From positions 1,364,001 to 1,428,000 of the forward strand of contig NZ_CP141285.1 of the NCBI RefSeq assembly GCF_035319885.1: a DNA stretch of 64,000 bases. Direction: 5' to 3'. This stretch comes from Altererythrobacter sp. H2. GTDB taxonomy: Bacteria; Pseudomonadota; Alphaproteobacteria; Sphingomonadales; Sphingomonadaceae. Within the stretch, counting starts at the first letter, position 1. The number at the start of each line of letters is the position of its first letter. Below, one piece after another: positions 46,823 through 55,472 of this stretch. The notes below the pieces were generated by a model. That model saw only the letters and a list, made by a program, of their open reading frames with translations. It searched no databases and had not been told where the DNA came from. Position numbers and translations under genes: made by a program.

Positions 46823-49185
46823 CCGGCGAACGCCTTTTGGTACGCGGCCAGGTGCAGGGCGTAGGCTTCCGGCCCACTGTATGGCGGGTTGCACGCGAGC
46901 TTGAGCTAACCGGTGATGTGCGCAACACCAGCAGCGGGGTTGAAATTCGCCTTTGGGGCGAAGCGGTGTCGCGCTTTGAAAGCGAACTGCGCGCGGCGCT
47001 GCCTGCATTGGCGCGGATTGATGCGATAGAACGCGTGGCAATTGATGCTGTGCGGCCCGAGAGCTTCGTTATCGGTGCATCGGAAGGTGACGGCATGCGC
47101 GGGGCTGTAACGCCCGATGCGGCAATCTGCTCCGCCTGCCTTGAAGAAGTGCGCGATCCTTTCGAGCGTCGCTATCGCTACCCCTTTACCAATTGTACCG
47201 AATGCGGGCCGCGTTTCTCGATTATCGAGACCGGCCCCTATGATCGTGCCCGCACGACCATGAGAGGTTTCGCGATGTGCCCGGAATGCGGAGAGCAATA
47301 TTCCGATCCGACAGACCGGCGCTTCCATGCCCAACCTATCGCGTGCCATGTTTGCGGACCGCGCGCATGGATCGAGCGCCTTGGCCCCGGTACTGTTAAT
47401 CACGAAGCCTTTTCGATGATGGACGACGTGGATGCCGCAGGCGGCATGCTGATGAACGGGCATATCGTCGCCATCAAGGGGCTTGGCGGCTTTCATCTCG
47501 CCTGTGATGCCACCCGCGCGGAGGTGGTGGCCGATCTGCGTATGCGAAAACGGCGCAGGGGCAAGGCCTTTGCCCTGATGGCGCGCGATCTGGACGTTAT
47601 CCGCCGTTATGCCGAATTCTCGGATCAGGAAGCCGAACTGCTGGCATCGCCTGAAGCGCCGATCGTGTTGCTGCGCGCATCGGGGGAGCCGCTGGCTGAA
47701 GCGGTGGCGCCGGGGCTGGACCGGATCGGCTTCATGCTGCCTCACACCCCGCTGCATCACCTGCTGTTGCGGCGGATGAAGCGCCCGGTGGTGATGACTT
47801 CGGGCAATCTCTCAGGCCGCCCGCAATGTACCTCTAACGAGCAGGCCCGTGCCGAACTGGAAGGCATTGCCGAATTTGCGCTGATGCACGACCGGCACAT
47901 TGCCAACCGGATCGACGACAGCGTTACGCGGGTCGATCTGGGCCGGGTCCGGCTGCTGCGCCGCGCGCGCGGCTACGCCCCCAGAGCTATCGACTTGCCC
48001 ACCGGCTTTCCGCGCGACCTCTCGCTGCTGGCCATGGGTGCGGAGCTCAAGAACAGCTTCTGTCTGGTGCGCGATGGCGAAGCTGTGCTGAGCCAGCACA
48101 TGGGCGATCTGGAGGATGCGGCCACCGAAGATGATGTGCGCCGCAACCTCGATCTTTATACCCAGCTCTACGACCATCAGCCAGCGGCAATCGCGGTGGA
48201 CGCGCATCCCGAATATCTTTCGACCAAGCATGGGCGCGAAATCGCGGATGGACGACCGGTGATCGCGGTACAGCATCACCACGCCCATATCGCCGCCTGT
48301 CTGGCCGAAAACGGCCGCTCGCTCGATGCCGCCCCTGCACTGGGAATTGCGCTTGACGGTCTGGGCCTGGGTGATGACGGCACGATCTGGGGCGGTGAGT
48401 TCCTGATCTGCGATTATCGCGGATACCGTCGTGCCGGGATGCTCAAGCCGGTCGCACTACCGGGTGGGACTGCGGCGATCCGCGAACCCTGGCGCAATGC
48501 CTATGCCCATTTGATGGCGCAGATGGGCTGGGCCGAATTCGCGATGAATTTCGCTGACCTGCCATTGTTTGCCCGCCTTTCCGCCATGCCGCGATCCACG
48601 ATCGATGCGATGATCGCCAGCGGCACCAATAGCCCACTTTCTTCCTCATGCGGGCGGTTGTTCGATGCCGCAGCGGCGATCTGCGGTCTCGCCTGGGATC
48701 GGCAGGAATATGAAGGACAGGCAGCCATGTTGCTGGAAGCAGCAATCGATCCGGCGGCGCTGAATGAGCCGGACGATCTGGCCTATCCTTTTTCCATTCC
48801 GTTGCTGGGCGGGCGTGGGCTTCCCTATGTTGAACCGCTCGCCGTGTGGCGGGCGATGCTGGGTGACCTGCTGCTGAATACGCCGGTTGGGGTGATGTGC
48901 GCGCGGTTCCATCGCGGCCTCGCACGGTCTGTTGTGGCCATGGCGCAGCGCCTGACCGCAGACGATGGCCCTGATACTGTGGCCCTGTCTGGCGGCTGTT
49001 TCCAGAACGCCACGCTGTTCCGCCTGGTCCATGAAGGATTGGAACAGCTGGGGCTCAACGTCCTCAGCCACTCGAGAGTGCCCGCCAATGATGGCGGTCT
49101 GGCTTTGGGGCAGGCCGCTGTGGCCATGGCCCATTTGCACGAAGCGACCGCGGAAACCGAAAATGGGAGAGAAGTATGTGCTTAG
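46819..49185 (+). CDS. hypF: Carbamoyltransferase HypF
   Basis: A 788-residue enzyme that turns carbamoyl phosphate into the thiocarboxamide on HypE, the source of the cyanide ligands. The N-terminal acylphosphatase domain has VRGQVQGVGFRPTVWRVA. Zinc fingers follow (CSACLEEV, CTECGPRFS, CPECGEQY, CHVCGPR), then a YrdC-like domain (IVAIKGLGGFHLACDA) and a Kae1-like domain (VQHHHAHIAACLAENG, SGGCFQNATLF). GTG 46819 overlaps the NHL stop (GTGA). Confidence 0.95.
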   Translation: MTGERLLVRGQVQGVGFRPTVWRVARELELTGDVRNTSSGVEIRLWGEAVSRFESELRAALPALARIDAIERVAIDAVRPESFVIGASEGDGMRGAVTPDAAICSACLEEVRDPFERRYRYPFTNCTECGPRFSIIETGPYDRARTTMRGFAMCPECGEQYSDPTDRRFHAQPIACHVCGPRAWIERLGPGTVNHEAFSMMDDVDAAGGMLMNGHIVAIKGLGGFHLACDATRAEVVADLRMRKRRRGKAFALMARDLDVIRRYAEFSDQEAELLASPEAPIVLLRASGEPLAEAVAPGLDRIGFMLPHTPLHHLLLRRMKRPVVMTSGNLSGRPQCTSNEQARAELEGIAEFALMHDRHIANRIDDSVTRVDLGRVRLLRRARGYAPRAIDLPTGFPRDLSLLAMGAELKNSFCLVRDGEAVLSQHMGDLEDAATEDDVRRNLDLYTQLYDHQPAAIAVDAHPEYLSTKHGREIADGRPVIAVQHHHAHIAACLAENGRSLDAAPALGIALDGLGLGDDGTIWGGEFLICDYRGYRRAGMLKPVALPGGTAAIREPWRNAYAHLMAQMGWAEFAMNFADLPLFARLSAMPRSTIDAMIASGTNSPLSSSCGRLFDAAAAICGLAWDRQEYEGQAAMLLEAAIDPAALNEPDDLAYPFSIPLLGGRGLPYVEPLAVWRAMLGDLLLNTPVGVMCARFHRGLARSVVAMAQRLTADDGPDTVALSGGCFQNATLFRLVHEGLEQLGLNVLSHSRVPANDGGLALGQAAVAMAHLHEATAETENGREVCA

Positions 49186-49472
49186 GTATTCCGGGGCAGA
49201 TCGTGGAGATCACCGATGCCGGGCGCAAGCTGGGCGTGGCCAATGTCTCCGGCGTGCGGCGCCCGGTCAACCTCGCCTGCGTTATTGGCGAAGGCAGTGT
49301 CGAAGACCTGATCGGCACATGGGTGCTGATCCATGTCGGATTTGCCATGAGCAAGATTGACGAGGATCAGGCGGCCGAAACACTGCGCATCCTGACCGAG
49401 CTGGGAGAGGCGCAGCAGGAACTTGCAGCCATGCGCGACGGCGATCGCGCGTTGGGAGACGCGCAGTGGTGA
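49176..49472 (+). CDS. hypC: Hydrogenase assembly chaperone HypC
   Basis: 98 residues. Canonical MCLGIPGQIVEI with the essential Cys2, then VNVSGVRRPVNLA-like and GTWVLIHVGFAMSKIDEDQAAETL. It works with HypD to build the Fe(CN)2CO unit and delivers it to HupL. It overlaps hypF by 10 bases. The 20-residue tail beyond the core (MRDGDRALGDAQW) is unusual but minor. Confidence 0.95.
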   Translation: MCLGIPGQIVEITDAGRKLGVANVSGVRRPVNLACVIGEGSVEDLIGTWVLIHVGFAMSKIDEDQAAETLRILTELGEAQQELAAMRDGDRALGDAQW

Positions 49473-50152
49473 CCACTGGCCCTGCCTTGAATGCGCTTTA
49501 TCCGCATATGCGCAGAGGTGGCGAACAGCTCCGTGCCTCGGCGCAAAGCCTGCGCCATTCGGTTGAAAGCAAGGCTCGGGACCACACTGAGGTGTTCGGC
49601 AAGTTTTTTGCAGAACAGGCAGACGAACTGGTCGCCGCCGCGACCACGCTGGCCGCAAGCTATCGCCAGGGCGGACGCCTGCTGGCCATGGGCAATGGCG
49701 GATCGAGCTGTGATGCCGCGCATGTCGCGGTGGAGTTTCTCCATCCAGTGACCGCCGGAAGGCCGGCGCTGGGTGCGATCAACCTCGCGGCCGATGTCGC
49801 GATGCTGACGGCAGTCGGTAATGATGTCGGACAGGACCATGTGTTCGTGCGTCCGCTGATTGCCCACGGGCGGCACGGTGATTGCCTGATCGGCTTTTCG
49901 ACCAGCGGCAATTCCGCAAACCTCATCCGGGCTTTTGCCAAGGCGCGGGAGATGGGCATTGCCACGATCGGCCTGGCGGGTGGTGACGGGGGCGAGATGG
50001 CCCGCGCCGGACTGGATCATCTGCTGGTGGTCCCAACAGGCTCGATCCACCGGGTGCAGGAATGCCACCTCGCGGCCTATCACATCCTCTGGGACCTGAC
50101 CCACACGCTGCTAGCCAATGACCGGGCCGCACCGCTGGAGGCAGGCGCATGA
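49469..50152 (+). CDS. SIS-domain (GmhA-like) protein inside hyp operon
   Basis: About 227 residues. Phosphosugar-binding SIS fold with LLAMGNGGSSCDAAHVAVEFLHP and LIGFSTSGNSANLIRAFAKAREMGIATIGLAGGDGGEMARAG, similar to sedoheptulose-7-phosphate isomerase GmhA. Such genes occur between hypC and hypD in several hydrogenase clusters, yet the role in maturation is not established. GTG 49469 overlaps the hypC stop; GTG 49466 is equally possible. Its own stop overlaps the hypD ATG, so expression is coupled to maturation. Confidence 0.85.
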   Translation: MTTGPALNALYPHMRRGGEQLRASAQSLRHSVESKARDHTEVFGKFFAEQADELVAAATTLAASYRQGGRLLAMGNGGSSCDAAHVAVEFLHPVTAGRPALGAINLAADVAMLTAVGNDVGQDHVFVRPLIAHGRHGDCLIGFSTSGNSANLIRAFAKAREMGIATIGLAGGDGGEMARAGLDHLLVVPTGSIHRVQECHLAAYHILWDLTHTLLANDRAAPLEAGA

Positions 50153-51282
50153 AGTATGTCGACGAATTCCGCGATCCGGTTCGCGCCGGTGTCCTGCTCA
50201 AGGAAATCGAGGCCCTGACTGCACAGATCATGGCCGGGCGCGATCGCCCGGTCGTCATCATGGAAGTGTGCGGCGGCCACACGCATTCGATCTTCCGATA
50301 CGGCATCGAGAAGATGCTTCCGCCGGAAATCGAGTTTGCCCATGGGCCGGGCTGTCCGGTTTGCGTGTTGCCGATGGGCCGGGTCGATGATTGCGTGGAA
50401 CTGGCTATGAAGCCGGAGGTGATCTTCACTACGTTTGGTGATGCCATGCGCGTGCCGGGATCGCGGCTCAGCCTGCTAGGCGCAAAGGCCGAAGGGGCCG
50501 ATGTGCGGATGGTCTATTCACCACTCGATGCCCTCGCGCTGGCCCGTGCGAACCCGGACCGCGAAGTGGTTTTCTTCGGCCTCGGCTTCGAGACGACGAT
50601 GCCCTCCACAGCCCTGACAATCCTGCAGGCCCAGGCAGAAGGGATCGGCAATTTCTCGCTGTTCTGCAACCACATCACCATCATCCCCACGATCAAGGCG
50701 ATCCTCGATTCACCCGATATGGGGATCGATGGCTTTCTCGGGCCGGGCCATGTCTCGATGGTCATCGGCACTGATCCCTATGACTTCATCGCACGCGACT
50801 ACCACCGTCCGCTGGTGGTCGCCGGCTTCGAACCGCTCGACGTATTGCATTCGGTTTGGATGGTGCTTCGGCAGATGGCCGAAGGCCGGGCGGAGATCGA
50901 AAACCAGTATGACCGGATTGTGCCACGCCATGGCAATGAAGCTTCGCTGGCTGCGGTTACGGAAGTATTCGAACTGCGGGAATTCTTCGAATGGCGCGGG
51001 CTGGGCTCGATTGACCATTCTGGCGTCCAGATTCGCGAGGCCTATGCGGCCTGGGATGCTGAGCGAAAATTTGCCGTTGCATCGCCTAGCATTCCGGATC
51101 CCAAGGCTTGCCAGTGCGGCGAAGTGCTGAAAGGCGCGATCAAGCCATGGCAGTGCAAGCTGTTCGGTCGGTCGTGCACACCGGAAACACCGATGGGTGC
51201 CCTGATGGTTTCGTCTGAAGGAGCATGTGCCGCCTATTATCAGTATGGCGGGATCGATGCGGTGCCGGAGCCAGCGCAATGA
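50149..51282 (+). CDS. hypD: Hydrogenase formation protein HypD
   Basis: A 377-residue iron-sulfur scaffold for the Fe(CN)2CO ligand set. Motifs: MEVCGGHTHSIFRYGIE (active-site Cys), GPGCPVCVLPMG, TFGDAMRVPG, GFETTMPSTA, GPGHVSMVIG, and the [4Fe-4S] cysteines in CQCGEVLKG, CKLFGRSCTPETP. Overlaps its neighbours by ATGA on both sides. Confidence 0.97.
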   Translation: MKYVDEFRDPVRAGVLLKEIEALTAQIMAGRDRPVVIMEVCGGHTHSIFRYGIEKMLPPEIEFAHGPGCPVCVLPMGRVDDCVELAMKPEVIFTTFGDAMRVPGSRLSLLGAKAEGADVRMVYSPLDALALARANPDREVVFFGLGFETTMPSTALTILQAQAEGIGNFSLFCNHITIIPTIKAILDSPDMGIDGFLGPGHVSMVIGTDPYDFIARDYHRPLVVAGFEPLDVLHSVWMVLRQMAEGRAEIENQYDRIVPRHGNEASLAAVTEVFELREFFEWRGLGSIDHSGVQIREAYAAWDAERKFAVASPSIPDPKACQCGEVLKGAIKPWQCKLFGRSCTPETPMGALMVSSEGACAAYYQYGGIDAVPEPAQ

Positions 51283-52328
51283 ACGCTGTAACTCCCACTG
51301 GCAACGGACGGCTGCGAGCGGAGCGGGTGACGCTGGCGCATGGCGGTGGCGGCAAGGCCATGCGGGATCTGATCGAGGATGTGTTTACCTCGGTTTTCGA
51401 ACCCGACGGGTTGGAAGACCAGGCGCGGTTGAGCCACGAAATGTTGGCCGTGGAGGGTGCCCGGCTGGCCTTCACCACGGACAGTTTCGTAGTGCAGCCG
51501 CTCGAGTTCCCCGGTGGCGATATCGGCAAGATTGCGGTTTGCGGCACAGTTAACGACCTTACCGTCGGCGGCGCGCAACCGCTGTGGCTGTCGGCGGCCT
51601 TTATCATTGAGGAAGGCACCGAAGTCGCCTTGCTACGCCGCGTGGCAGCGGCCATGCGTAGGGCGGCCGACGAGGCCGGTGTGCGGATCGTGACCGGCGA
51701 TACCAAGGTGGTTGAGCGCGGTGCTGCCGATACGCTTTTCGTCACCACTTCCGGAGTGGGAGTCATCCCTGCTGGACGCGAACTTGCCGCGGAGAAAGTT
51801 CGCGCGGGCGATGTCGCGCTGGTCAACGGTGTATTGGGTGATCATGGCGCCGCCATTCTGGCCGCGCGTGGAGACATGGCTTTCGAGGCGGATATTCGTT
51901 CGGATTGCCGCCCGCTCAATCACCTGATGGAAGCGGTGATCGAAGCCGCACCGGGTGTGCGCTGTGCGCGGGATGCCACCAGAGGAGGCCTGGCCAGCGC
52001 ACTCAACGAAATATCGCAAGCCTCGGCCATCGGGATCGAGATCGACGAGGCCAGATTGCCAATGAGGGCCGAGGTCAAGGGCGTGTGCGAACTGCTCGGG
52101 CTTGATCCACTCTATCTCGCCAATGAAGGGGCGCTGGTGCTGTTCGTTCCAGAGGAGCAGGCGGAAGCTGCGCTGGCAGCCATGCGCTCAACCGAGGCAG
52201 GGCGCGATGCAGCCATTATCGGGCGCGCGGCAGAGATGCGCAGCCCGCGCGTGGTCATGCATAGCCTGTTCGGCGGAAGCCGGATCGTCGACATGCTGGT
52301 CGGCGAGCAACTGCCGCGTATCTGCTGA
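51279..52328 (+). CDS. hypE: Hydrogenase maturation protein HypE
   Basis: A 349-residue ATP-dependent dehydratase that makes the thiocyanate on its C-terminal Cys. VTLAHGGGGKAMRDLIEDVF, the AIRS/PurM-type CGTVNDLTVGGAQPLWLSAAFIIEEG and GDTKVVERG are visible. The protein ends LPRIC, the invariant modified tail. ATG 51279 overlaps hypD. Confidence 0.97.
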   Translation: MNAVTPTGNGRLRAERVTLAHGGGGKAMRDLIEDVFTSVFEPDGLEDQARLSHEMLAVEGARLAFTTDSFVVQPLEFPGGDIGKIAVCGTVNDLTVGGAQPLWLSAAFIIEEGTEVALLRRVAAAMRRAADEAGVRIVTGDTKVVERGAADTLFVTTSGVGVIPAGRELAAEKVRAGDVALVNGVLGDHGAAILAARGDMAFEADIRSDCRPLNHLMEAVIEAAPGVRCARDATRGGLASALNEISQASAIGIEIDEARLPMRAEVKGVCELLGLDPLYLANEGALVLFVPEEQAEAALAAMRSTEAGRDAAIIGRAAEMRSPRVVMHSLFGGSRIVDMLVGEQLPRIC

Positions 52329-52343
52329 GGGAGAAGACCTGCC

Positions 52344-53063
52344 ATGCAACTCTCGTTGATCGCCCTGGGTTTCCTTGCCGGAATGGGCCATGCGCTCGAA
52401 CCCGATCACCTCGCCGCAGTCGGTGCCATGGCCACGGGACGGAATTCGCGCCGGTCGATGGTGCTGCGGGGTGCTGCGTGGGGGCTAGGGCATACGCTCA
52501 CCCTGCTCGCGATCTGTTCTGCAGTGATCCTGCTGGGCATGGCATTGACAGGCCGCACGGCAGCCCTTCTGGAGAGCGCCGTTGGCTTCATGCTGATTCT
52601 GCTGGGGGGTGATGTACTTTGGCGGATGCGCAAGGCACGGGTGCATTTCCACCTGCACGATCATTCCGATGGCGAACGTCATTTTCATGCTCACAGCCAT
52701 CTTGGCGAACGGGCGCCCCATGATGCGAGCCGCCACGAACACTCTCACCCCCACAAGTTTCCCTTGAAAGCGCTGGCTGTCGGGCTGGTGCATGGCGCGG
52801 CAGGATCGGCTGCCCTGCTTACCCTGGCAGTCGCTTCGGTTGGTGATCCTCTGCTGGCGGTTATCTATGTCCTGCTGTTCGGAGTTGGCTCAATTGCAGG
52901 AATGGCTGCGCTCAGCTTTATCGCCTCCTGGCCGCTTGGCTATGCAGAGCGTGTTGCCTTGCGACTTCATCGAGCGCTGAATCTGTCGTTGGCTGTGCTG
53001 GCACTTGGCCTGGGATTGCACACGATCTACGCCAACCTGTCTGGCGTGTTGGGGGCGGCCTGA
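52344..53063 (+). CDS. Nickel/cobalt transporter, NicO/UreH-like
   Basis: A 239-residue inner-membrane transporter with about six hydrophobic segments. The metal motif is GHALEPDHLAAV in the first helix. A cytoplasmic loop (residues about 100-135) is very His-rich (FHLHDHSDGERHFHAHSH, HEHSHPHKF). It probably imports nickel for HupL, given its place between hypE and hypA. Cobalt transport or efflux cannot be excluded by sequence alone. Confidence 0.87.
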   Translation: MQLSLIALGFLAGMGHALEPDHLAAVGAMATGRNSRRSMVLRGAAWGLGHTLTLLAICSAVILLGMALTGRTAALLESAVGFMLILLGGDVLWRMRKARVHFHLHDHSDGERHFHAHSHLGERAPHDASRHEHSHPHKFPLKALAVGLVHGAAGSAALLTLAVASVGDPLLAVIYVLLFGVGSIAGMAALSFIASWPLGYAERVALRLHRALNLSLAVLALGLGLHTIYANLSGVLGAA

Positions 53064-53305
53064 TGCACGAGCTGTCTCTTGCCCGGAATATTGTCGCCAT
53101 TGTTGGTGATCACGCGCAGGGTCGGCGGGTGTCGCGTGTGCGCCTGGCAGTCGGCCCCTATGCCTGCGTAGAGCGCGAGGCGATCCGATTTTCATTCGAG
53201 GTGGCGAGCGAAGGTACGCTGCTCGAGAAGGCTGCACTCGAATTTCTGGAAGGCGAGACCGACCAGTTCATCATCAAGGATTTCGATATGGAGGAAATGG
53301 CCTGA
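53063..53305 (+). CDS. hypA: HypA-like nickel chaperone lacking the zinc domain
   Basis: 80 residues (HypA is usually about 113). The N-terminal nickel-binding [14 protein letters not shown] and [39 protein letters not shown] align with normal HypA. The sequence then passes directly to [15 protein letters not shown], matching the HypA end (..LKVKSIEVE). The segment with the two CxxC zinc motifs is absent, and only one Cys remains in the protein. No frameshift explains this. It overlaps the transporter by one base and hypB by one base (TGATG). Confidence 0.85.
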   Translation: MHELSLARNIVAIVGDHAQGRRVSRVRLAVGPYACVEREAIRFSFEVASEGTLLEKAALEFLEGETDQFIIKDFDMEEMA

Positions 53306-54216
53306 TGTGCGGCACCTGCGGATGCACCGATCCTGACAACGAGATCGCGATGATTGACCCGGAAACCGGAAAGCGAGTGCTGCTTCGCAGCGGCGATGAC
53401 CATTCCCACGATCATGACCACTCCCACGATCATGACCACTCCCACGATCACACTCATTCACACGATCATGATCATTCACACGGGCACCATCATCACCACC
53501 ATCATGATCACGGGCATGACCATCACCACCACGGCGAACAAGCGGCGCGTGTATCACTGGAAACCGCCGTGCTTGACCGGAATGATCGCCAGGCGGCTCG
53601 CAACCGGGGCTGGTTCGAAGGGCGCGGTGTTGTCGCGCTCAATCTCGTCAGTTCGCCAGGGGCTGGCAAGACGACCTTGCTCGAAACCACGATCCGGGCG
53701 CTGGAAGGAAGTCTGCCGATTGCCGTTATCGAGGGTGATCAACAGACGGCCAATGACGCCACGCGCATTCGCGAAGCGGGGGCCCGTGCAATCCAGATCA
53801 ACACTGGGGCCGGCTGTCACCTCGAAGCCGATATGGTTGCCCGCGCTGTTGAAGAACTCGCACCGAAATCCGGCTCGTTGCTGCTGATCGAGAATGTCGG
53901 CAATCTTGTTTGTCCGGCGATGTTCGATCTGGGTGAACGGATGAAGGTCGCCGTTATCTCCACCCCGGAGGGCGAGGACAAGCCACTCAAATACCCGCAC
54001 ATGTTCCGCGCAGCAGAGCTGGTGTTGATCAACAAGATCGACCTCGCCCCGCATGTTGGATTCGACGAGGCCGCATGCCGTGCAAACATCTCCGCAGTAA
54101 ACCCCAATGCGCTCGTCTTGCTGGTTTCCGCCCGCACCGGTGAAGGGATGGACGCGTGGTACGATTTTCTGCGAGCAATGGCGTCAGCAGCCGCAGATGG
54201 CGGGTGCCTCATTTAG
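53305..54216 (+). CDS. hypB: Hydrogenase nickel GTPase HypB
   Basis: A 303-residue GTPase that loads nickel into HupL. The N-terminal MCGTCGC is the high-affinity nickel site. A histidine/aspartate-rich store (residues about 33-78) follows. The G-domain has Walker [34 protein letters not shown], and NKIDLAPHV. The C-terminus is complete. The His-rich stretch suggests nickel storage that may compensate for the reduced HypA. Confidence 0.97.
   Translation: MCGTCGCTDPDNEIAMIDPETGKRVLLRSGDDHSHDHDHSHDHDHSHDHTHSHDHDHSHGHHHHHHHDHGHDHHHHGEQAARVSLETAVLDRNDRQAARNRGWFEGRGVVALNLVSSPGAGKTTLLETTIRALEGSLPIAVIEGDQQTANDATRIREAGARAIQINTGAGCHLEADMVARAVEELAPKSGSLLLIENVGNLVCPAMFDLGERMKVAVISTPEGEDKPLKYPHMFRAAELVLINKIDLAPHVGFDEAACRANISAVNPNALVLLVSARTGEGMDAWYDFLRAMASAAADGGCLI
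53398..53451 (+). repeat. 18-bp tandem repeats in the hypB His-rich region
   Basis: Three copies of GACCAYTCCCACGATCAT, differing by one or two bases, encode DHSHDH units. Degenerate copies continue to about 53490. Slippage here would change the number of His residues in frame (18 = 6 codons). Confidence 0.85.
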
Positions 54217-54700
54217 GCGGGACTGCCCACGGGATTAAGATCGTCATCTTGCCCTATCGAGGAATGGCGTCTTTCTTTAGTTTTAGCGCACAGACCGGAC
54301 GGTCCGAAACCGGCCCAGATTCGGCCATTTCGGGTGGCCAGGTTAGGCAGGAAATGAATTTCTCGCTTTATGCAAACTCGAAATCGGCAACGGTCGCCAT
54401 TGCGGCGGATTCTGAATTCGATTCGCGCGAAATCCGGCACCGGTGGCACAGGAATCCGTCGTCGCATGCGCTCATTCGCGCAAGGCTGGCTCAATATCAG
54501 GCCAACGCAGAATAATGTTCAGAACTGAAGCTGGCGATGTCGTTTATCCTACAAAGTCTTTAACCGTCCAGAATCCTTTCAAGTAACTCAAATCGCTAAG
54601 GATGCGTCTGAATTTCCGCTCGTTCGACCTCTTGCGTTACGTCGAAAAGTTCTCACTATGTTCCGTAGAGGGGCTGCCAATGTCAAAGTGAGAACGCCCA
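54217..54700. other. Gene-free stretch after hypB
   Basis: 484 bases. A frame at 54156-54515 has no recognisable content and starts inside hypB. No tRNA or terminator was recognised, so transcription end and any promoter for the following alpA gene are unresolved. Confidence 0.4.
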
Positions 54701-54907
54701 ATGTCCAATACCGAACGCATTATCCGACTGAAGACCGTGCTCGACCGAACCGGTCTCTCCCGCTCCACCATCTATCGCAAGATCGCAGAGGGCACTTTCC
54801 CGACGCAGGTGAAAATTAGTGTCCACGGCGCGGGCTGGCATGAGTCTGCTATAAATCGCTGGATCGCCGATCCCGTTCACTACCGCGAAGAAGATCTGGC
54901 TGAATGA
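54701..54907 (+). CDS. AlpA-family DNA-binding regulator
   Basis: 68 residues. IIRLKTVLDRTGLSRSTIYRKIAEGTFPTQVKISVHGAGWHESAINRWIADP is the AlpA/Xis-type winged helix-turn-helix found beside P4-type integrases. It probably controls excision or integrase expression. It overlaps the next gene by 4 bases (ATGA). Confidence 0.88.
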   Translation: MSNTERIIRLKTVLDRTGLSRSTIYRKIAEGTFPTQVKISVHGAGWHESAINRWIADPVHYREEDLAE

Positions 54908-55098
54908 GCGGTCAACGAACAGTCGAGCCGATCTGCGTCCGGGTCAATGATGCCGCACGCATGATCGGCGTCGGGCGCACAAAGCTCTACGAACTGATCT
55001 CCAGTGGCGAGCTCGAAACCATCAAGATTGGCAAGGCAACGCGCATCACGACAGCCAGTTTGCATAGGTTGGTGGAGCGGCATCGGGCATTGAACTGA
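54904..55098 (+). CDS. Excisionase-type helix-turn-helix protein
   Basis: 64 residues. VRVNDAARMIGVGRTKLYELISSGELETIKIGKATRITTASLHRLVERH is the MerR-like excisionase fold (HTH_17). Encoded within 235 bases of attR, which fits a recombination directionality factor of the island. Confidence 0.87.
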   Translation: MSGQRTVEPICVRVNDAARMIGVGRTKLYELISSGELETIKIGKATRITTASLHRLVERHRALN

Positions 55099-55230
55099 CC
55101 AGGCCGCTAACTCGCAATTGGACAGCGTCAGACCGTACCATTATGTTGCGATCAGGCGCAGCACGAACCACCCATTTATTCAGCTTTCCGGTCAAAACGC
55201 TGAACAGAACCACCGTTAAATGAACGAAAA

Positions 55231-55254
55231 TGTGGGGGAGAGTGTGGGGGAAGG
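55231..55254 (+). repeat. Integrase arm-type repeats at right island end
   Basis: TGTGGGGGAG then AGTGTGGGGGAAGG, close to the GTGTGGGGAAGG units at 31915-31937 just inside attL. Confidence 0.5.
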
Positions 55255-55302
55255 CCTGCGTTTGTTCCAAGAACAGGATTGATATCAAAAGGTTATTTTT
55301 TC

Positions 55303-55332
55303 GGTTCGATTCAAGCCCTGTCCACCACCGCC
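55303..55332 (+). other. attR: copy of tRNA-Tyr 3' end
   Basis: 28 of 30 bases are identical to 31777-31806, and the last 19 (AGCCCTGTCCACCACCGCC) are exact. No upstream tRNA half is present here. Confidence 0.87.
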
Positions 55333-55472
55333 GCGCCCACCAGCAGCTACTGACGGGACCTGGTTTTCTGCAGCAGGTCATGGTTTGACCGGCTGGCCGG
55401 GTTCAGCCTAAATGCGGCACATTCAGGCCGATTGAGCGGGTCAGCTTGACCGGCAAGCGAAGGGGGGCAAGC

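Larger units (their letters stand above)
31777..55332. mobile_element. tRNA-Tyr genomic island with [NiFe]-hydrogenase cargo
   Basis: About 23.5 kb bounded by direct repeats of the tRNA-Tyr 3' end. Inside are a P4-type integrase remnant next to attL, a MOBQ/Ti-type relaxase fragment with oriT, traC and traD, a complete hydrogenase structural, maturation and regulatory set, and AlpA-type and excisionase-type genes next to attR. Similar G-rich repeats (GTGTGGGGAAGG and TGTGGGGGAG) lie just inside both ends, as expected for integrase arm sites. No type IV secretion genes are present, so at best it was mobilisable. Integrase and relaxase are truncated, so it is probably fixed now. Confidence 0.86.

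Noticed and set aside
49182-49658. Overlapping minus-strand frames in the hyp genes
   Set aside because: Shadows in GC-rich coding sequence; the plus-strand Hyp motifs are complete.
53398-53530. Possible CRISPR-like array in the hypB region
   Set aside because: The 18-bp units are contiguous without spacers and are in frame as His/Asp codons.
54156-54515. 119-residue frame after hypB
   Set aside because: It starts inside hypB, lacks a ribosome site and any recognisable domain.
55046-55381. Minus-strand frame across attR (GLESNRKNN)
   Set aside because: The same tRNA-derived artefact from the duplicated 3' end, which in fact helped to mark attR.
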